38,330 bases of DNA from Candidatus Omnitrophota bacterium. Lineage in GTDB: Bacteria; Omnitrophota; Gorgyraeia; Gygaellales; Profunditerraquicolaceae. Every line of letters begins with the position of its first letter. Within the stretch, counting starts at the first letter, position 1. A program made the translations under genes and the position numbers. The stretch covers positions 1 to 38,330 of the forward strand of contig JACROS010000011.1 of NCBI GenBank assembly GCA_016214325.1, given 5' to 3'. The notes beneath the pieces were generated by a model. It worked only from the letters and a program-made list of their open reading frames with translations, was not told the DNA's origin and ran no database searches. Shown here in pieces: positions 16,845 through 26,893 of the stretch.

Positions 16845-18697
16845 TAAATTTTCCTTAAATAAACCATTAATATTGAAACTGCTGCCGGAGTAACTCCTGA
16901 TATTCTTGAGGCCTGGCCTAAATTAAGCGGCCTAAATTTATTCAACTTCTCTTTTATCTCACGAGAAAGCCCAGAAATAATTCCATAATCCAATTCCAGG
17001 GGCAGCTTAATCTTTTCTAAATTCTTAAACCTCTCTACCTCAACAAGCTGACGCTGAATAAACCCACTATATTTTACCTCAATCTCCACTTGACGCAAAG
17101 CAAATTCCGGTATATCTATACCTAGCTCTGAGAGGCTCATTAAATTACTAAGGCTAACCTGCGGCCGCTTAAGAATATGTTCCAGAGTAACTGAATTTTG
17201 TAAACAAGGCGTAGCTGATTTTCTCAAGAAATTATTCAACTCTTGGCTAGGCCCAACTCTATGCGAGCGTAAAAACTTGATTCCATTATCTATTGCTTCT
17301 TGCTTTGTTTGCGTATTTTTAAATTCAGCATCAGAAACCAAACCCAAATCATGGCCAATTTTCCTTAAGCGTAAATCTGCATTATCCTCGCGCAGAATCA
17401 AACGGTATTCCACGCGAGAGGTGAACATGCGATAAGGCTCCTGCGTGCCTTTTGTAGTTAAATCATCTAATAAAACCCCAATATAACTATTTGCGCGCGT
17501 TAAAATTAAATGATCCTTATTCTTTGCTCGTAAACCTGCATTAATCCCAGCAACTAACCCTTGAGCTGCGGCTTCTTCATAACCAGTAGTCCCGTTAATC
17601 TGGCCAGCAATATAAAGATTGCGGATTATTTTTGACTCTAGTGTCGGGAAAAGCTGAGTTGAATCAACTACGGTATGCTCAATGCCATAACCGAAACGAA
17701 TAACCCGCGCTTTTTCTAAACCTTCTACAGAATGTATAATTTCAAGCTGCACATCCTCGGGAAAACTCGTGGACAAACCATTGGGATAAATTTCATCAGT
17801 ATTTAATCCTTGCGGCTCCAGAAAAACCTGGTGACGCTCTCTATCAGAAAATTTAACAATTTTATCCTCAATAGAAGGACAATACCTAACACCAGTAGCC
17901 TTAATAATTCCTCCATAAAGCGGAGAACGACTAAGATTATCCAGAATAATTTTGTGCGTCAAAGAATTAGTATAAGTAATGTGACAGGGGACTTGTTTTT
18001 GCTGAATGACCCTGGTAGAAAAAGAAAACGGGCAAGAAGGATCATCTCCATTTTGAACAATTAGTTTTGAGAAATCTATGGTATTCTTGTCTAAACGAGG
18101 ACAGGTCCCAGTCTTAAACCTAAAAAGATTAAATCCCAGCTTTCTTAAACTATCCGCAAGGCCGCAACTTGCTGGCTCATTTATTCTGCCGCCCACAGTT
18201 TTATTTAAACCAATATGAATTACTCCGTCTAGGAATGTCCCCGGGCAAATCACAACACAATCCGCAGATATTTCTTCTTTCTTTGCTGTGATAACTCCAT
18301 AGACCTGCGATTCTTTTATAATTAAATCTTTTACTTCTGCCTCAACTACCTCAAGATTTTCCTGCTCAAGCACCACCCGCTGCATATACTGCTGATACAA
18401 CTGCATATCGACCTGCGCCCGGCTTGATTGCACTGCAGCACCCTTAGAGGCATTTAAAATCCTAAATTGAATCGCACTAAAATCAGTGGCCTTAGCCATT
18501 TCACCACCTAAAGCATCAATTTCCTTTACAAGCTGCCCTTTACCCACACCTCCCACTGCAGGGTTACAACTCAAAGCCCCAATAGTGTTACGGTTTAAAG
18601 TCAATATCGCTGTGTGTAAACCCATTCTAGCACAAGCAAGCGCTGCCTCAATCCCGGCGTGCCCTGCACCAATTACCAAAACATTATATTTTTCCAT
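16844..18697 (-). CDS. mnmG: tRNA uridine-5-carboxymethylaminomethyl modification enzyme MnmG
   Basis: VIGAGHAGIEAALACARMG, NPAVGGVGKGQLVKEIDALGG, GQINGTTGYEEAAAQGLVAGINA. Confidence 0.97.
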   Translation of the reverse strand: MEKYNVLVIGAGHAGIEAALACARMGLHTAILTLNRNTIGALSCNPAVGGVGKGQLVKEIDALGGEMAKATDFSAIQFRILNASKGAAVQSSRAQVDMQLYQQYMQRVVLEQENLEVVEAEVKDLIIKESQVYGVITAKKEEISADCVVICPGTFLDGVIHIGLNKTVGGRINEPASCGLADSLRKLGFNLFRFKTGTCPRLDKNTIDFSKLIVQNGDDPSCPFSFSTRVIQQKQVPCHITYTNSLTHKIILDNLSRSPLYGGIIKATGVRYCPSIEDKIVKFSDRERHQVFLEPQGLNTDEIYPNGLSTSFPEDVQLEIIHSVEGLEKARVIRFGYGIEHTVVDSTQLFPTLESKIIRNLYIAGQINGTTGYEEAAAQGLVAGINAGLRAKNKDHLILTRANSYIGVLLDDLTTKGTQEPYRMFTSRVEYRLILREDNADLRLRKIGHDLGLVSDAEFKNTQTKQEAIDNGIKFLRSHRVGPSQELNNFLRKSATPCLQNSVTLEHILKRPQVSLSNLMSLSELGIDIPEFALRQVEIEVKYSGFIQRQLVEVERFKNLEKIKLPLELDYGIISGLSREIKEKLNKFRPLNLGQASRISGVTPAAVSILMVYLRKI

Positions 18698-18699
18698 TT

Positions 18700-19125
18700 T
18701 TAAATATCAGAAAACAAAACTAATTTAATCATTGGCTGCCCTTTATTCACACGTTTTTTATTCACCAAAGAATTTCTTAAAACCTTATTTGATTTTCTGA
18801 TGAATTCTTTCAAAATAAGCAGAGTTTGCTTTCTTTCATTTTTAAGCTTACTGCCAAAGTTAAAACGAATGCCCCGCATCACCAAAACTCCACTGCAACC
18901 ACTGATATCTTTTAACTCAAATATCCCACCGGACAAAGTTACTTTAGCATTAATTTCTTCTGCCAATTGATTTACTTCTTTATTATTAAGATTAACTTGA
19001 TTGTTTTTACTTCTACCTGTAGAAACTACTGCTACAAAATTAACCTTAAATACTACATTAGCTTGATCAACCTTTATACCTTGGGTAAAATCTTTTAAGG
19101 GGGGAGCGCAGAAATTTCTCTTCAT
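18700..19125 (-). CDS. Hypothetical protein, 141 aa
   Basis: Open frame between the nrdJ terminator and mnmG; no recognised domain. Confidence 0.35.
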   Translation of the reverse strand: MKRNFCAPPLKDFTQGIKVDQANVVFKVNFVAVVSTGRSKNNQVNLNNKEVNQLAEEINAKVTLSGGIFELKDISGCSGVLVMRGIRFNFGSKLKNERKQTLLILKEFIRKSNKVLRNSLVNKKRVNKGQPMIKLVLFSDI

Positions 19126-19141
19126 TTTATTGCCTTAAAAT

Positions 19142-19180
19142 AATCATGCGCTATAACTACTACAGTCATAGCGCATGATT
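19142..19180 (-). terminator. Stem-loop terminator downstream of the ribonucleotide reductase gene
   Basis: Perfect 13-bp inverted repeat AATCATGCGCTAT / ATAGCGCATGATT followed on the minus strand by ATTTT. Confidence 0.75.
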
Positions 19181-19206
19181 AACCGCGACAGGGATATATT
19201 AAAGAC

Positions 19207-21516
19207 TCAACATTTTGAAAAACCGCAGGCGTGGCATTTCATACATCCTTCTTCATGCCGCAATGCTCCGCCGCAATCAGGGCACACTCCAACAATATTC
19301 CCGTGCTCCTCAATTGCAGAAACTCCATTTTCATCATCGCTAGAATGTTTCATCGCCAAAGCTGAAGCCTCAACATTTGCGTTTAAATGCTGGCTATTTA
19401 AAAGTCTTTTTTCAACTACACGGGCAATCGCATCAGCACAAGAAAATATCCTTTGGCCTTTTTCCCACGATGGGCTTGGGCAGCGAATATTACGCAGCTG
19501 TTCAATAATAGATTTTACTTCTATACCCGAACGAAAACCCAATGAAACCAAACGCCCGATAGCCTCAAGCTGGCTTGCGGCACAACCGCCAGCTTTTCCC
19601 ATCTGGGTAAATAACTCAAAGGGCTTTCCTTTTTCATCTTCATTAATCGTAACATATAAGTTGCCGCAACCTGTGGCAACTTTAGTAGTTGTTCCAATAG
19701 TAACTTCCGGACGCGGCCGAGGAGCAATCTCCTTTAAAGGCTGTACAGTTTCCTGCGGCTTTTTCAAATCGCTCTTGCGCATAATATTTAAAACCTGTTC
19801 CTCGCGGCTTCCATCACGATAAATTGTAATTCCTTTACAACCTAGTTCATAGGCTAATAAATACGCCCTGCGAACATCATCCATTGTGGCATCGTGGCTG
19901 AAATTAATTGTCTTAGAAGTAGCGTTATGTACATATTTCTGAAACGCTGCCTGCATACGCACATGCCATTCAGGAGAAATATCATGAGAGACCACAAAGA
20001 TCTTTTTCACATCCTCAGGAATACCCTCTACGTGCTGCACTGAACCACTCTCAGCAATCTTTTCCATCAACTCTCGGTTATAAAAACCGCGCTCCTTGGC
20101 AATTTCCTCAAAAAGCGGCTCGATCTCTACGAGCTTGTCATTATCCATAACGTTGCGATAGAAAGACACGGCAAATAGCGGTTCAACACCAGAAGAACAC
20201 GGCCCGGCAATAATACTAATTGTTCCAGTAGGAGCAATAGTAGTAATAGTGGCATTACGCATTTTTACCGGGGAATCCTTCTTATCATAAATACTATCCT
20301 TAAATGCCGGAAAAACTCCTTTTTGATTAGCAAGCTCCTGTGACTTCTTCATCCCCTCATTCATAATAAAAGACATCACCTTCTCAGCCAAAGCCACTGC
20401 CTCTTCGCTATTATAAGGAATGCCCATACGAATTAAAAGGCTTGCCCAACCCATAACACCAAGGCCAATTTTACGCGTTGCTTTTGTAGCTTTTTCAATC
20501 TCAGGAAGCGGGAATTTATTTACATCAATTAAATTATCTAAAAAGTGTACTGCTAAACGAGTTACTTCTTTTAATTTATCCCAATCAACCTCATAACGAG
20601 TGCCGATTTTTTTACAAAGCTTTGCCAAATTAATTGAACCAAGGTCACAGCTCTCATACGGCAGAAGCGGCTGTTCGCCACAAGGATTCGTGCTTTCAAT
20701 GGCTCCTAATTTTGGCGTAGGATTCCCTTGATTTAAACGATCAATATAAATAATACCTGGCTCTCCATTTTTATGCGCCTGTTTCACCACTAAATCAAAA
20801 ACTTCTTTAGGATGAATTTTTCTGACAAATTCATTACCATGCGGGTCAATCAAATCATATTCTTTATCTTCCTGCAATTTTTTCATAAAATCATCAGTAA
20901 TAGCTACAGAAATATTAAAATTATTTATCTGGTCGTTGTTTTCTTTACAACAAATAAACTCCAGTATATCCGGATGATCCACGCGCAAAATCCCCATATT
21001 TGCTCCACGGCGTGTGCCGCCCTGTTTAACTGCCTCAGTTGCAGCATCATAAACTTTCATAAAAGAAACCGGGCCAGAAGCTACACCTCCAGTGGAACGC
21101 ACGACTGAATTCTTTGCCCGAAGACGAGAAAAAGAAAATCCAGTACCTCCTCCGGATTTATGAATCATCGCAGTAGCTTTTAAGGTCTCAAAGATTGATT
21201 CCATTGAATCATTAACAGGAAGAGTAAAACACGCAGACAACTGCCCCAGTTCTTTCCCGGCGTTCATCAAGCAAGGCGAGTTTGGCAAAAACTCTAAATT
21301 CGTCATAATCCGATAAAATGAATCCTTAATTTGAGCAATTTCCTGCGCAGACTTCCCATAAAGTTTATCTGCATCAGCAATAGCACTTGCAACCCGCTTA
21401 AACATGCCATCTGGAGTTTCTACTACTTTTCCTTTTTCATCTTTCTTCAGATACCTGCGCTCCAAAACCTTTATTGCATTTTCAGATAACTGCAAATCCA
21501 TTTTTACCTCCTCCAA
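19207..21516 (-). CDS. nrdJ: Adenosylcobalamin-dependent ribonucleoside-diphosphate reductase
   Basis: 769 aa; FLPNSPCLMNAGKELGQLSACFTLPV, GGGTGFSFSRLR, NPCGEQPLLPYESCDLGSINLAK, ATITTIAPTGTISIIAG, C-terminal zinc-ribbon CPDCGG...CKC-like cysteines. Confidence 0.95.
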   Translation of the reverse strand: MEEVKMDLQLSENAIKVLERRYLKKDEKGKVVETPDGMFKRVASAIADADKLYGKSAQEIAQIKDSFYRIMTNLEFLPNSPCLMNAGKELGQLSACFTLPVNDSMESIFETLKATAMIHKSGGGTGFSFSRLRAKNSVVRSTGGVASGPVSFMKVYDAATEAVKQGGTRRGANMGILRVDHPDILEFICCKENNDQINNFNISVAITDDFMKKLQEDKEYDLIDPHGNEFVRKIHPKEVFDLVVKQAHKNGEPGIIYIDRLNQGNPTPKLGAIESTNPCGEQPLLPYESCDLGSINLAKLCKKIGTRYEVDWDKLKEVTRLAVHFLDNLIDVNKFPLPEIEKATKATRKIGLGVMGWASLLIRMGIPYNSEEAVALAEKVMSFIMNEGMKKSQELANQKGVFPAFKDSIYDKKDSPVKMRNATITTIAPTGTISIIAGPCSSGVEPLFAVSFYRNVMDNDKLVEIEPLFEEIAKERGFYNRELMEKIAESGSVQHVEGIPEDVKKIFVVSHDISPEWHVRMQAAFQKYVHNATSKTINFSHDATMDDVRRAYLLAYELGCKGITIYRDGSREEQVLNIMRKSDLKKPQETVQPLKEIAPRPRPEVTIGTTTKVATGCGNLYVTINEDEKGKPFELFTQMGKAGGCAASQLEAIGRLVSLGFRSGIEVKSIIEQLRNIRCPSPSWEKGQRIFSCADAIARVVEKRLLNSQHLNANVEASALAMKHSSDDENGVSAIEEHGNIVGVCPDCGGALRHEEGCMKCHACGFSKC

Positions 21517-21553
21517 GACGAAATCTTTTTAATCCCAATAAAACCTTAAATCA

Positions 21554-21637
21554 AGTATAGCAATGTTACAAAATTATGTCAACAAAAAAAGATACAATAT
21601 ATAGTGTCAAAACTAGGAAAACATACAATAAGTTGTG
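21554..21637 (-). promoter_or_regulatory. Sigma70 promoter plus two NrdR-type boxes upstream of nrdJ
   Basis: Minus strand TTGACA (21582-21577), 17-bp spacer, TATACT (21559-21554); boxes ACACTATATATTGTATC (21607-21591) and CACAACTTATTGTATGT (21637-21621), cores 31 bp apart. Confidence 0.8.
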
Positions 21638-21662
21638 CCGACGAAGAAATACAAGAAATTAA

Positions 21663-22709
21663 CTAAAGAGCTCTGCAGGATTCTCTGATGACAAGTTCTG
21701 TAGGTAAGAATACTTTCTTAAATTGCGCGGTTTTTAAAGAGCCTGAGTCTTGAGCGCCTTTTTTCATATTCATAAGGCGTTCTAATTCCTTAACCCCCTC
21801 TTCTGCCATTTTAATAAGAGGCTGCCTGACAGTAGTTAAAGATACCGGCCCATATAGCCCAGACGGATTATCATCAAAACCTACAATAGATAAATCAACC
21901 GGAATATTCTTACCCATCTCCCTTGCTACTGCCATTACCTCAAGAGCCATAGAATCAGATGCTACAAATACCGCAGTTGGCGCCTCCGGCATGCGGAACA
22001 AATTCTCAACAGCAACCCTTGCCTGGCCACGAGAGTAATCCGTTTTAAAAATGTATTTCTGGTCCACTTCAATATTGTTTTTCTTTAACCCGCGTTTATA
22101 ACCCTCCAGGCGATGAGCCGCAGCCTGAGTTACAACATCTCCTGCAATATGCGCAATTCTTCTGTGCCCTAGGCTAAATAAATAATTCACTGCGTTTTCA
22201 GCACCGCCGATATTATCAACCGCTATACAGCTGACATTTAAATCCTCAACATAATAATTAATCACTACACAAGGAATATTACCGGCGAGAGCCTCTTCAA
22301 GTTGATGACGGTTGCCAATTAAATCTGCAAAGATTATCCCGCCAACTCCTCTTAAACTAAGATTAGAACGCACATCAGTTAAATGCAGTAATAAATCCAG
22401 CTTAAAAACATCGCAAAGCGTACCAATACCACGAATTAGTTCCAGAGCATAAAAAGAATAAAACACGCCTTCATAACGAGGAATTACCAAAGCTACAATA
22501 TTACTTTTACCAGTAGCAAGCCTTTGTGCAAAAATAGAAGGCTCAAAATTCAGTTCTTTAATTACTTCTAACACTCTTGCTTTATTCTTTTCTTTAACGG
22601 AAGGTATTTTATTGATTACCCTTGAAACTGTAGTAATAGATACACCTGCACGGCGGGCGACATCTTCTATGGAAATACTTATAGAATCCTTTTTCTTTAT
22701 ACGAGTCAT
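21663..22709 (-). CDS. LacI-family transcriptional regulator
   Basis: ISIEDVARRAGVSITTVSRVINKIPSVKEKNKARVLEVIKELNFEPS; periplasmic-binding-like ligand domain. Confidence 0.95.
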   Translation of the reverse strand: MTRIKKKDSISISIEDVARRAGVSITTVSRVINKIPSVKEKNKARVLEVIKELNFEPSIFAQRLATGKSNIVALVIPRYEGVFYSFYALELIRGIGTLCDVFKLDLLLHLTDVRSNLSLRGVGGIIFADLIGNRHQLEEALAGNIPCVVINYYVEDLNVSCIAVDNIGGAENAVNYLFSLGHRRIAHIAGDVVTQAAAHRLEGYKRGLKKNNIEVDQKYIFKTDYSRGQARVAVENLFRMPEAPTAVFVASDSMALEVMAVAREMGKNIPVDLSIVGFDDNPSGLYGPVSLTTVRQPLIKMAEEGVKELERLMNMKKGAQDSGSLKTAQFKKVFLPTELVIRESCRAL

Positions 22710-22725
22710 TTATTTCAAGAAAAAC

Positions 22726-23907
22726 TTATCTGACTAAATCACCAATTTTAACTGGTGAATTTTCTTTCTTAATATCACAGGCAGAAATATTACTGCGCAC
22801 CTGAATAACCTGCAAAAGAGCGATGGACTGATTTCCTCTATAGACATGAAAATTATCACCTTGCTTTACACCAGCATTATCACCTAAATCTATAATCAAG
22901 AAATTACTATCTCTATTTATTGCAACAACCTTTCCACCTTGGCCCAAACTATCCCTAGAGCCGGAAGTTGTTGATTGCGGGCGCACCACTATCGCCGGCA
23001 ATTTCACGGACTGATCCTGTGAATCATCTTTGGTTTCTAAATCAGATGCCTTTTCTTTCACTTGGCGCGCAGAACTAAGCTGGTCTCTTATTTTATCTAC
23101 ATAATTAAGCTTGTCTGACAACATTGCTTCCATTTCATCCATACGCCGCGCTAAAGCATCTTTTTCTTCTTGAGTTTGCTGAAGCTTTTTCTCTAAATCA
23201 AACTTACGATTATTCAAATTCTTTAACTGACGACTCAAAAACGCATTTTCCCCTTTTATTGCTTTTAAATTCTCAGCTATCTGCGCTTTATCATTTTTCT
23301 CTCTAACTAATTCCTGAGCAATACTATCCATGACTTTCTGGTTATAAGCCATTTGCTGGGACATATCTTCTTTTTCTCTTTTTAAACCACTTAAATCAAT
23401 TTCCAAAGAAGCTTTTTCTTTCATAAGCTGGTCATTATCAAGCTTGATTCCTTTTAGCTCACTGCGTAAATTAATTAATTGCAGCTCAAGGTCTGTCTTT
23501 GCCTTAAGAATTCCTGCCCAATAAACATCGTCGCTGCTGCGGGCAACAAATTGTTGCTGCACTACCTGCGCCCTCTGTTCTTCTTGCGGCTGAGATTTTG
23601 CTGTTTTTAACTTCTCTACCAAATCATCTTTTGCCCTGCTAAGCAGATCATATTTTCTCTGTAGCTCTATTTTATCTTGGCTTACACGGTCAATCTCGCG
23701 GCTAAACTCATTAACTTTATTTTCTAAACTGCGCAAATTTGCCGAATCATTTTCTGCTTTTAACTCCAGCGCAGAATTTCTCCTCTTCATTTCTTCATTT
23801 AAACGCATCAAGTTCTCTTTATCGCCTGAAGTTTGGATAAGAAGAAACAGAAAAATTAAAGTAAAAACTGCCAGTCCAATAATAATCAGCTTAGCTTTTT
23901 TATCCAT
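22726..23907 (-). CDS. Membrane-anchored coiled-coil protein with small C-terminal beta domain
   Basis: Single N-terminal TM, long heptad coiled coil, C-terminal GKVVAINRDSNFLIIDLGDNAGVKQGDNFHVYRGNQ...VKIGDLV (resembles FlgT C-terminal-like domains). Confidence 0.6.
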   Translation of the reverse strand: MDKKAKLIIIGLAVFTLIFLFLLIQTSGDKENLMRLNEEMKRRNSALELKAENDSANLRSLENKVNEFSREIDRVSQDKIELQRKYDLLSRAKDDLVEKLKTAKSQPQEEQRAQVVQQQFVARSSDDVYWAGILKAKTDLELQLINLRSELKGIKLDNDQLMKEKASLEIDLSGLKREKEDMSQQMAYNQKVMDSIAQELVREKNDKAQIAENLKAIKGENAFLSRQLKNLNNRKFDLEKKLQQTQEEKDALARRMDEMEAMLSDKLNYVDKIRDQLSSARQVKEKASDLETKDDSQDQSVKLPAIVVRPQSTTSGSRDSLGQGGKVVAINRDSNFLIIDLGDNAGVKQGDNFHVYRGNQSIALLQVIQVRSNISACDIKKENSPVKIGDLVR

Positions 23908-23926
23908 TAAACCTCCTAGAATTTAA

Positions 23927-25162
23927 CTACCAAAGCTGGGCAAACATCTTCTGCATTACCAAGCTTGCCGCACCCAAAGCCACTGCATTCTCGCGCAGGT
24001 TAGAATAAACAATCTTTAAATCATCCGTCGCTTCTCTAAAAGACCATTCTTTCACAGTTGCATTTACTTTATTTAGAAATGCATCGCCTGCTTCTTCAAA
24101 ACCCCCTCCAATAATTACTGCCTGAGGGTTAAGTAAATTCACCAAAGAAGCAATTTTAATTCCCAGCCGCTTTGCCGCATTAACTAGTGCAATATTAGCC
24201 ACTTCATCACCGGCACGAGCAGCAATAAACACGCTCTTTAAATCTATATTATTCATATTACTCGAGGTAATTTTTAAGAATTTATCAGCTTTTGACTTAT
24301 CTTTAGAAAGCATAGACCTGGTATCTTCCACAATACCCATGTCCAGTTCCCAGCGCTTTAAGAAACAAGAATTTCCCACTTTACAATTAAAATCATCCTG
24401 TTCTTTATAGTTATAAACAGAAACTTCTCCAGCATACCCCTGGGCGCCGCGATAAGCTTCGCCATTAATAATTATCCCGCAGCCTACTCCGGAAAACATA
24501 TAAATTAAGTCTTTAAAATTCTGGTCCAGCCCCAGCCACTATTCCCCAAAGCAAGCGCTCGTGGCATCATTTTCAATTAATGTCGGAATATTAAACTCTC
24601 TTTCAATTAAAGACTTTAAGGGCAAATCTACCGAAGCATAAGTATAATAATGATCCATTTTCTGCGGCCAGTGTATTGAACCATCTGCCTTATTAATTAA
24701 ACCGGCAATTCCAACACCAATACCTTTAATATTAGAACTGTGTTCCTTAGAGCGCCTAAGAATTTCGCGCACAATATCAAAAAGGCACTCTGATATTTCC
24801 TTAACTGATGCCCGTGGGCGGGCAACTTGCGTTTTGGTAATAATATTTCCTTTGAGGTCCAGCAGTAGGCCAACCATGCTCATCAAATTTAAACCCACTC
24901 CAATAACATATCCTGCCTGAGCATTTAAATCTAAAAGTACCGGCCTTCTCCCGCCCTCAGAAACGTCTAACTCTTTCTCGTATACCAAATTGCGCTTAAT
25001 AAATTCATCAACATAATTAGAAATGGTTACAACATTAACTCCCATTTCCTTTGAAATATCAGGCCTACTAATCGGGCCGCGGCGGCGTAAAATCTCAAGT
25101 ATATCAATATTTCGTTTTTCTTTTTCGCTTAAGTCTTCTTTCCAAAAATCTAAAGTTCGCAT
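23927..25162 (-). pseudogene. ROK-family regulator/kinase interrupted by a single in-frame TAG at 24539-24541
   Basis: N-terminal HTH (RRRGPISRPDISKEMGVNVVTISNYVDEF), ROK core to ENDATSACFGE, TAG, then in the same frame WLGLDQNFKDLIYMFSGVGCGIIINGEAYRGAQGYAGEV... to the normal C-terminus. Confidence 0.85.
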
Positions 25163-25210
25163 CTAAACATCATACTTTCTCCGTGGCTTTTAGAGAATTT
25201 TATTACTTTA

Positions 25211-25239
25211 TTTATACTACTAAAGAAAATACAAGTCAA
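25211..25239 (-). promoter_or_regulatory. Sigma70-like promoter upstream of ROK gene
   Basis: Minus strand TTGACT (25239-25234), 17-bp spacer, TATAAA (25216-25211). Confidence 0.6.
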
Positions 25240-25258
25240 GTAATTTTAATAAATTAGG

Positions 25259-26881
25259 TTAATTTACATCTTCTAGAGTGAAGCTGCGCTCCACAATCCC
25301 GCTGGGGCTGACTACTACCAAATTAATCTCCTTTGTCCCAGAGTGAATATAAGAGGTATTAAATGTTGCGGAATCATTTGCTACTGAAGGGGTTTTACCA
25401 ATGTTACCAGACCAAAGATACTGCAGTTCTACTTGCATACAACCAGAAGGCGAAGCATAGGCCAAAGACTCAACTGCCACTGCTTCATCTTTTTTTGCCT
25501 TTGAAGGGGATGATTTCAAATCAATCTTACTCATATCAAGAGCAGTATACTCATCTTTAAATGAAGCATCCAGAAAAGTCTTTAGATTATATTCTATAGG
25601 CCTATCTTCTTCTAATTCGCTTAGCCGCTCTTTAGCAAGTTTTTGTGTTTCAACAAATGGATCAAGAGCCTTGCCCAACAATTTGTTATAATACTCTTTT
25701 GCTTTTTCTTTATTGCCTTCACATTGCGCCAACAAACCTAGCTGATATAAACTTGAAGCTACCTGCGCACTAACTACAGGAGATTCTTTTTGAGCTAATT
25801 TCTCAAAAAGCTCTCGCGCGCTCTTTAAATCCCTTAATGCATAAGCATTAAAGAATGCAGCCTTAAAAATTGCCTCATCTGAATAAACACTCCCAGGAAA
25901 ACGTAAAAGCTCAAGATAAACATCTTTAGACAAAGTATAATCCTTCGCCTTCTCAAGATTATATGCCCTTAAATAAACTAACTGCTCATCAAAAGCCTCT
26001 TTACCACCGACACTTTCTATCTGTTTAAACATTTTTTCTGCATAAGCTGGATCATTAGCTAAATCATCATTAAACGAGAAGGATTTTGCTATTTCAACTA
26101 ACGCAGGAATTATTTTATCCTTTGGCTTTCCTGAATCAACCAAACGTTTAATATAAATATCATAAATACTTTCAGACAATTCGATATTCCCGTCTTTATA
26201 AAAACTCTGTGCACTAGACAAAAGCTCTTCGTCTTTGGCGTTATTTGCTAAAAATGATTGTGAATACAATTTATACAGCTCGCGTGCTTTTAGCTTTTCG
26301 CCATAAGCCTGAAGCTGGTCGGCAACATTCTTTAAATTAACTGCATTCTTAGCATTACTAGCGCTGATTGTTGCCTGCTGCATCAAATCTTCAAGGCTTG
26401 ATTCACGCAAATTGTCCTGCTGGTCACGATGAAATTTCCAAAGCACGAGCTTTACATCAAGCATTAAAGGATCTTCTGCAGGCAAAGCAGCAATGCTTTT
26501 TTGCGCAGACTGAACAATCTGATCCCTGTATTCATTGCCCTTGTTAAAATATTCATCCCAACTCTGAGCCTCTTCAAGATACCTCAACTGGTTATAACGC
26601 GAGAGAGCAATATAAAAATCTGCCCTGCCGGCAAGCTCATTCTTTTGCTTAATCAGCGAGTTTAACAAATCAACAAATTCATTATATTTATGCTCTTTGA
26701 AGAATGCGTCTGAAGCCTCCTCAAATTTAATATTTATCTCCTCGGTATTTTTCGCCTGCAGAATCTCTTTAGAGAAACGATCCACTAATAAATCTTCTGC
26801 TCCATAAACCAAGCCTGCACAATAAACAAAAGAAAGAATTAATAACAAAACCCGGCTGACTTTAAAAATTTTTCTTTTCAT
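25259..26881 (-). CDS. Secreted TPR-repeat protein
   Basis: Signal peptide, repeated helical TPR-like units (LARAL.. YQLGLLAQCEGNKEKAKEYYNKLL), C-terminal beta region. Confidence 0.6.
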   Translation of the reverse strand: MKRKIFKVSRVLLLILSFVYCAGLVYGAEDLLVDRFSKEILQAKNTEEINIKFEEASDAFFKEHKYNEFVDLLNSLIKQKNELAGRADFYIALSRYNQLRYLEEAQSWDEYFNKGNEYRDQIVQSAQKSIAALPAEDPLMLDVKLVLWKFHRDQQDNLRESSLEDLMQQATISASNAKNAVNLKNVADQLQAYGEKLKARELYKLYSQSFLANNAKDEELLSSAQSFYKDGNIELSESIYDIYIKRLVDSGKPKDKIIPALVEIAKSFSFNDDLANDPAYAEKMFKQIESVGGKEAFDEQLVYLRAYNLEKAKDYTLSKDVYLELLRFPGSVYSDEAIFKAAFFNAYALRDLKSARELFEKLAQKESPVVSAQVASSLYQLGLLAQCEGNKEKAKEYYNKLLGKALDPFVETQKLAKERLSELEEDRPIEYNLKTFLDASFKDEYTALDMSKIDLKSSPSKAKKDEAVAVESLAYASPSGCMQVELQYLWSGNIGKTPSVANDSATFNTSYIHSGTKEINLVVVSPSGIVERSFTLEDVN

Positions 26882-26893
26882 ATTTTAACTCTC

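Noticed and set aside
3922-25162. Possible TAG stop-codon reassignment, because TAG interrupts the ROK gene and separates the aminotransferase and GAF-ANTAR frames
   Set aside because: TAG is also used as the natural terminal stop of apparently complete genes (for example the sigma-like gene at 2654, nadE at 5574, LacI at 21663), so genome-wide recoding is not supported; local mutation or error is simpler.
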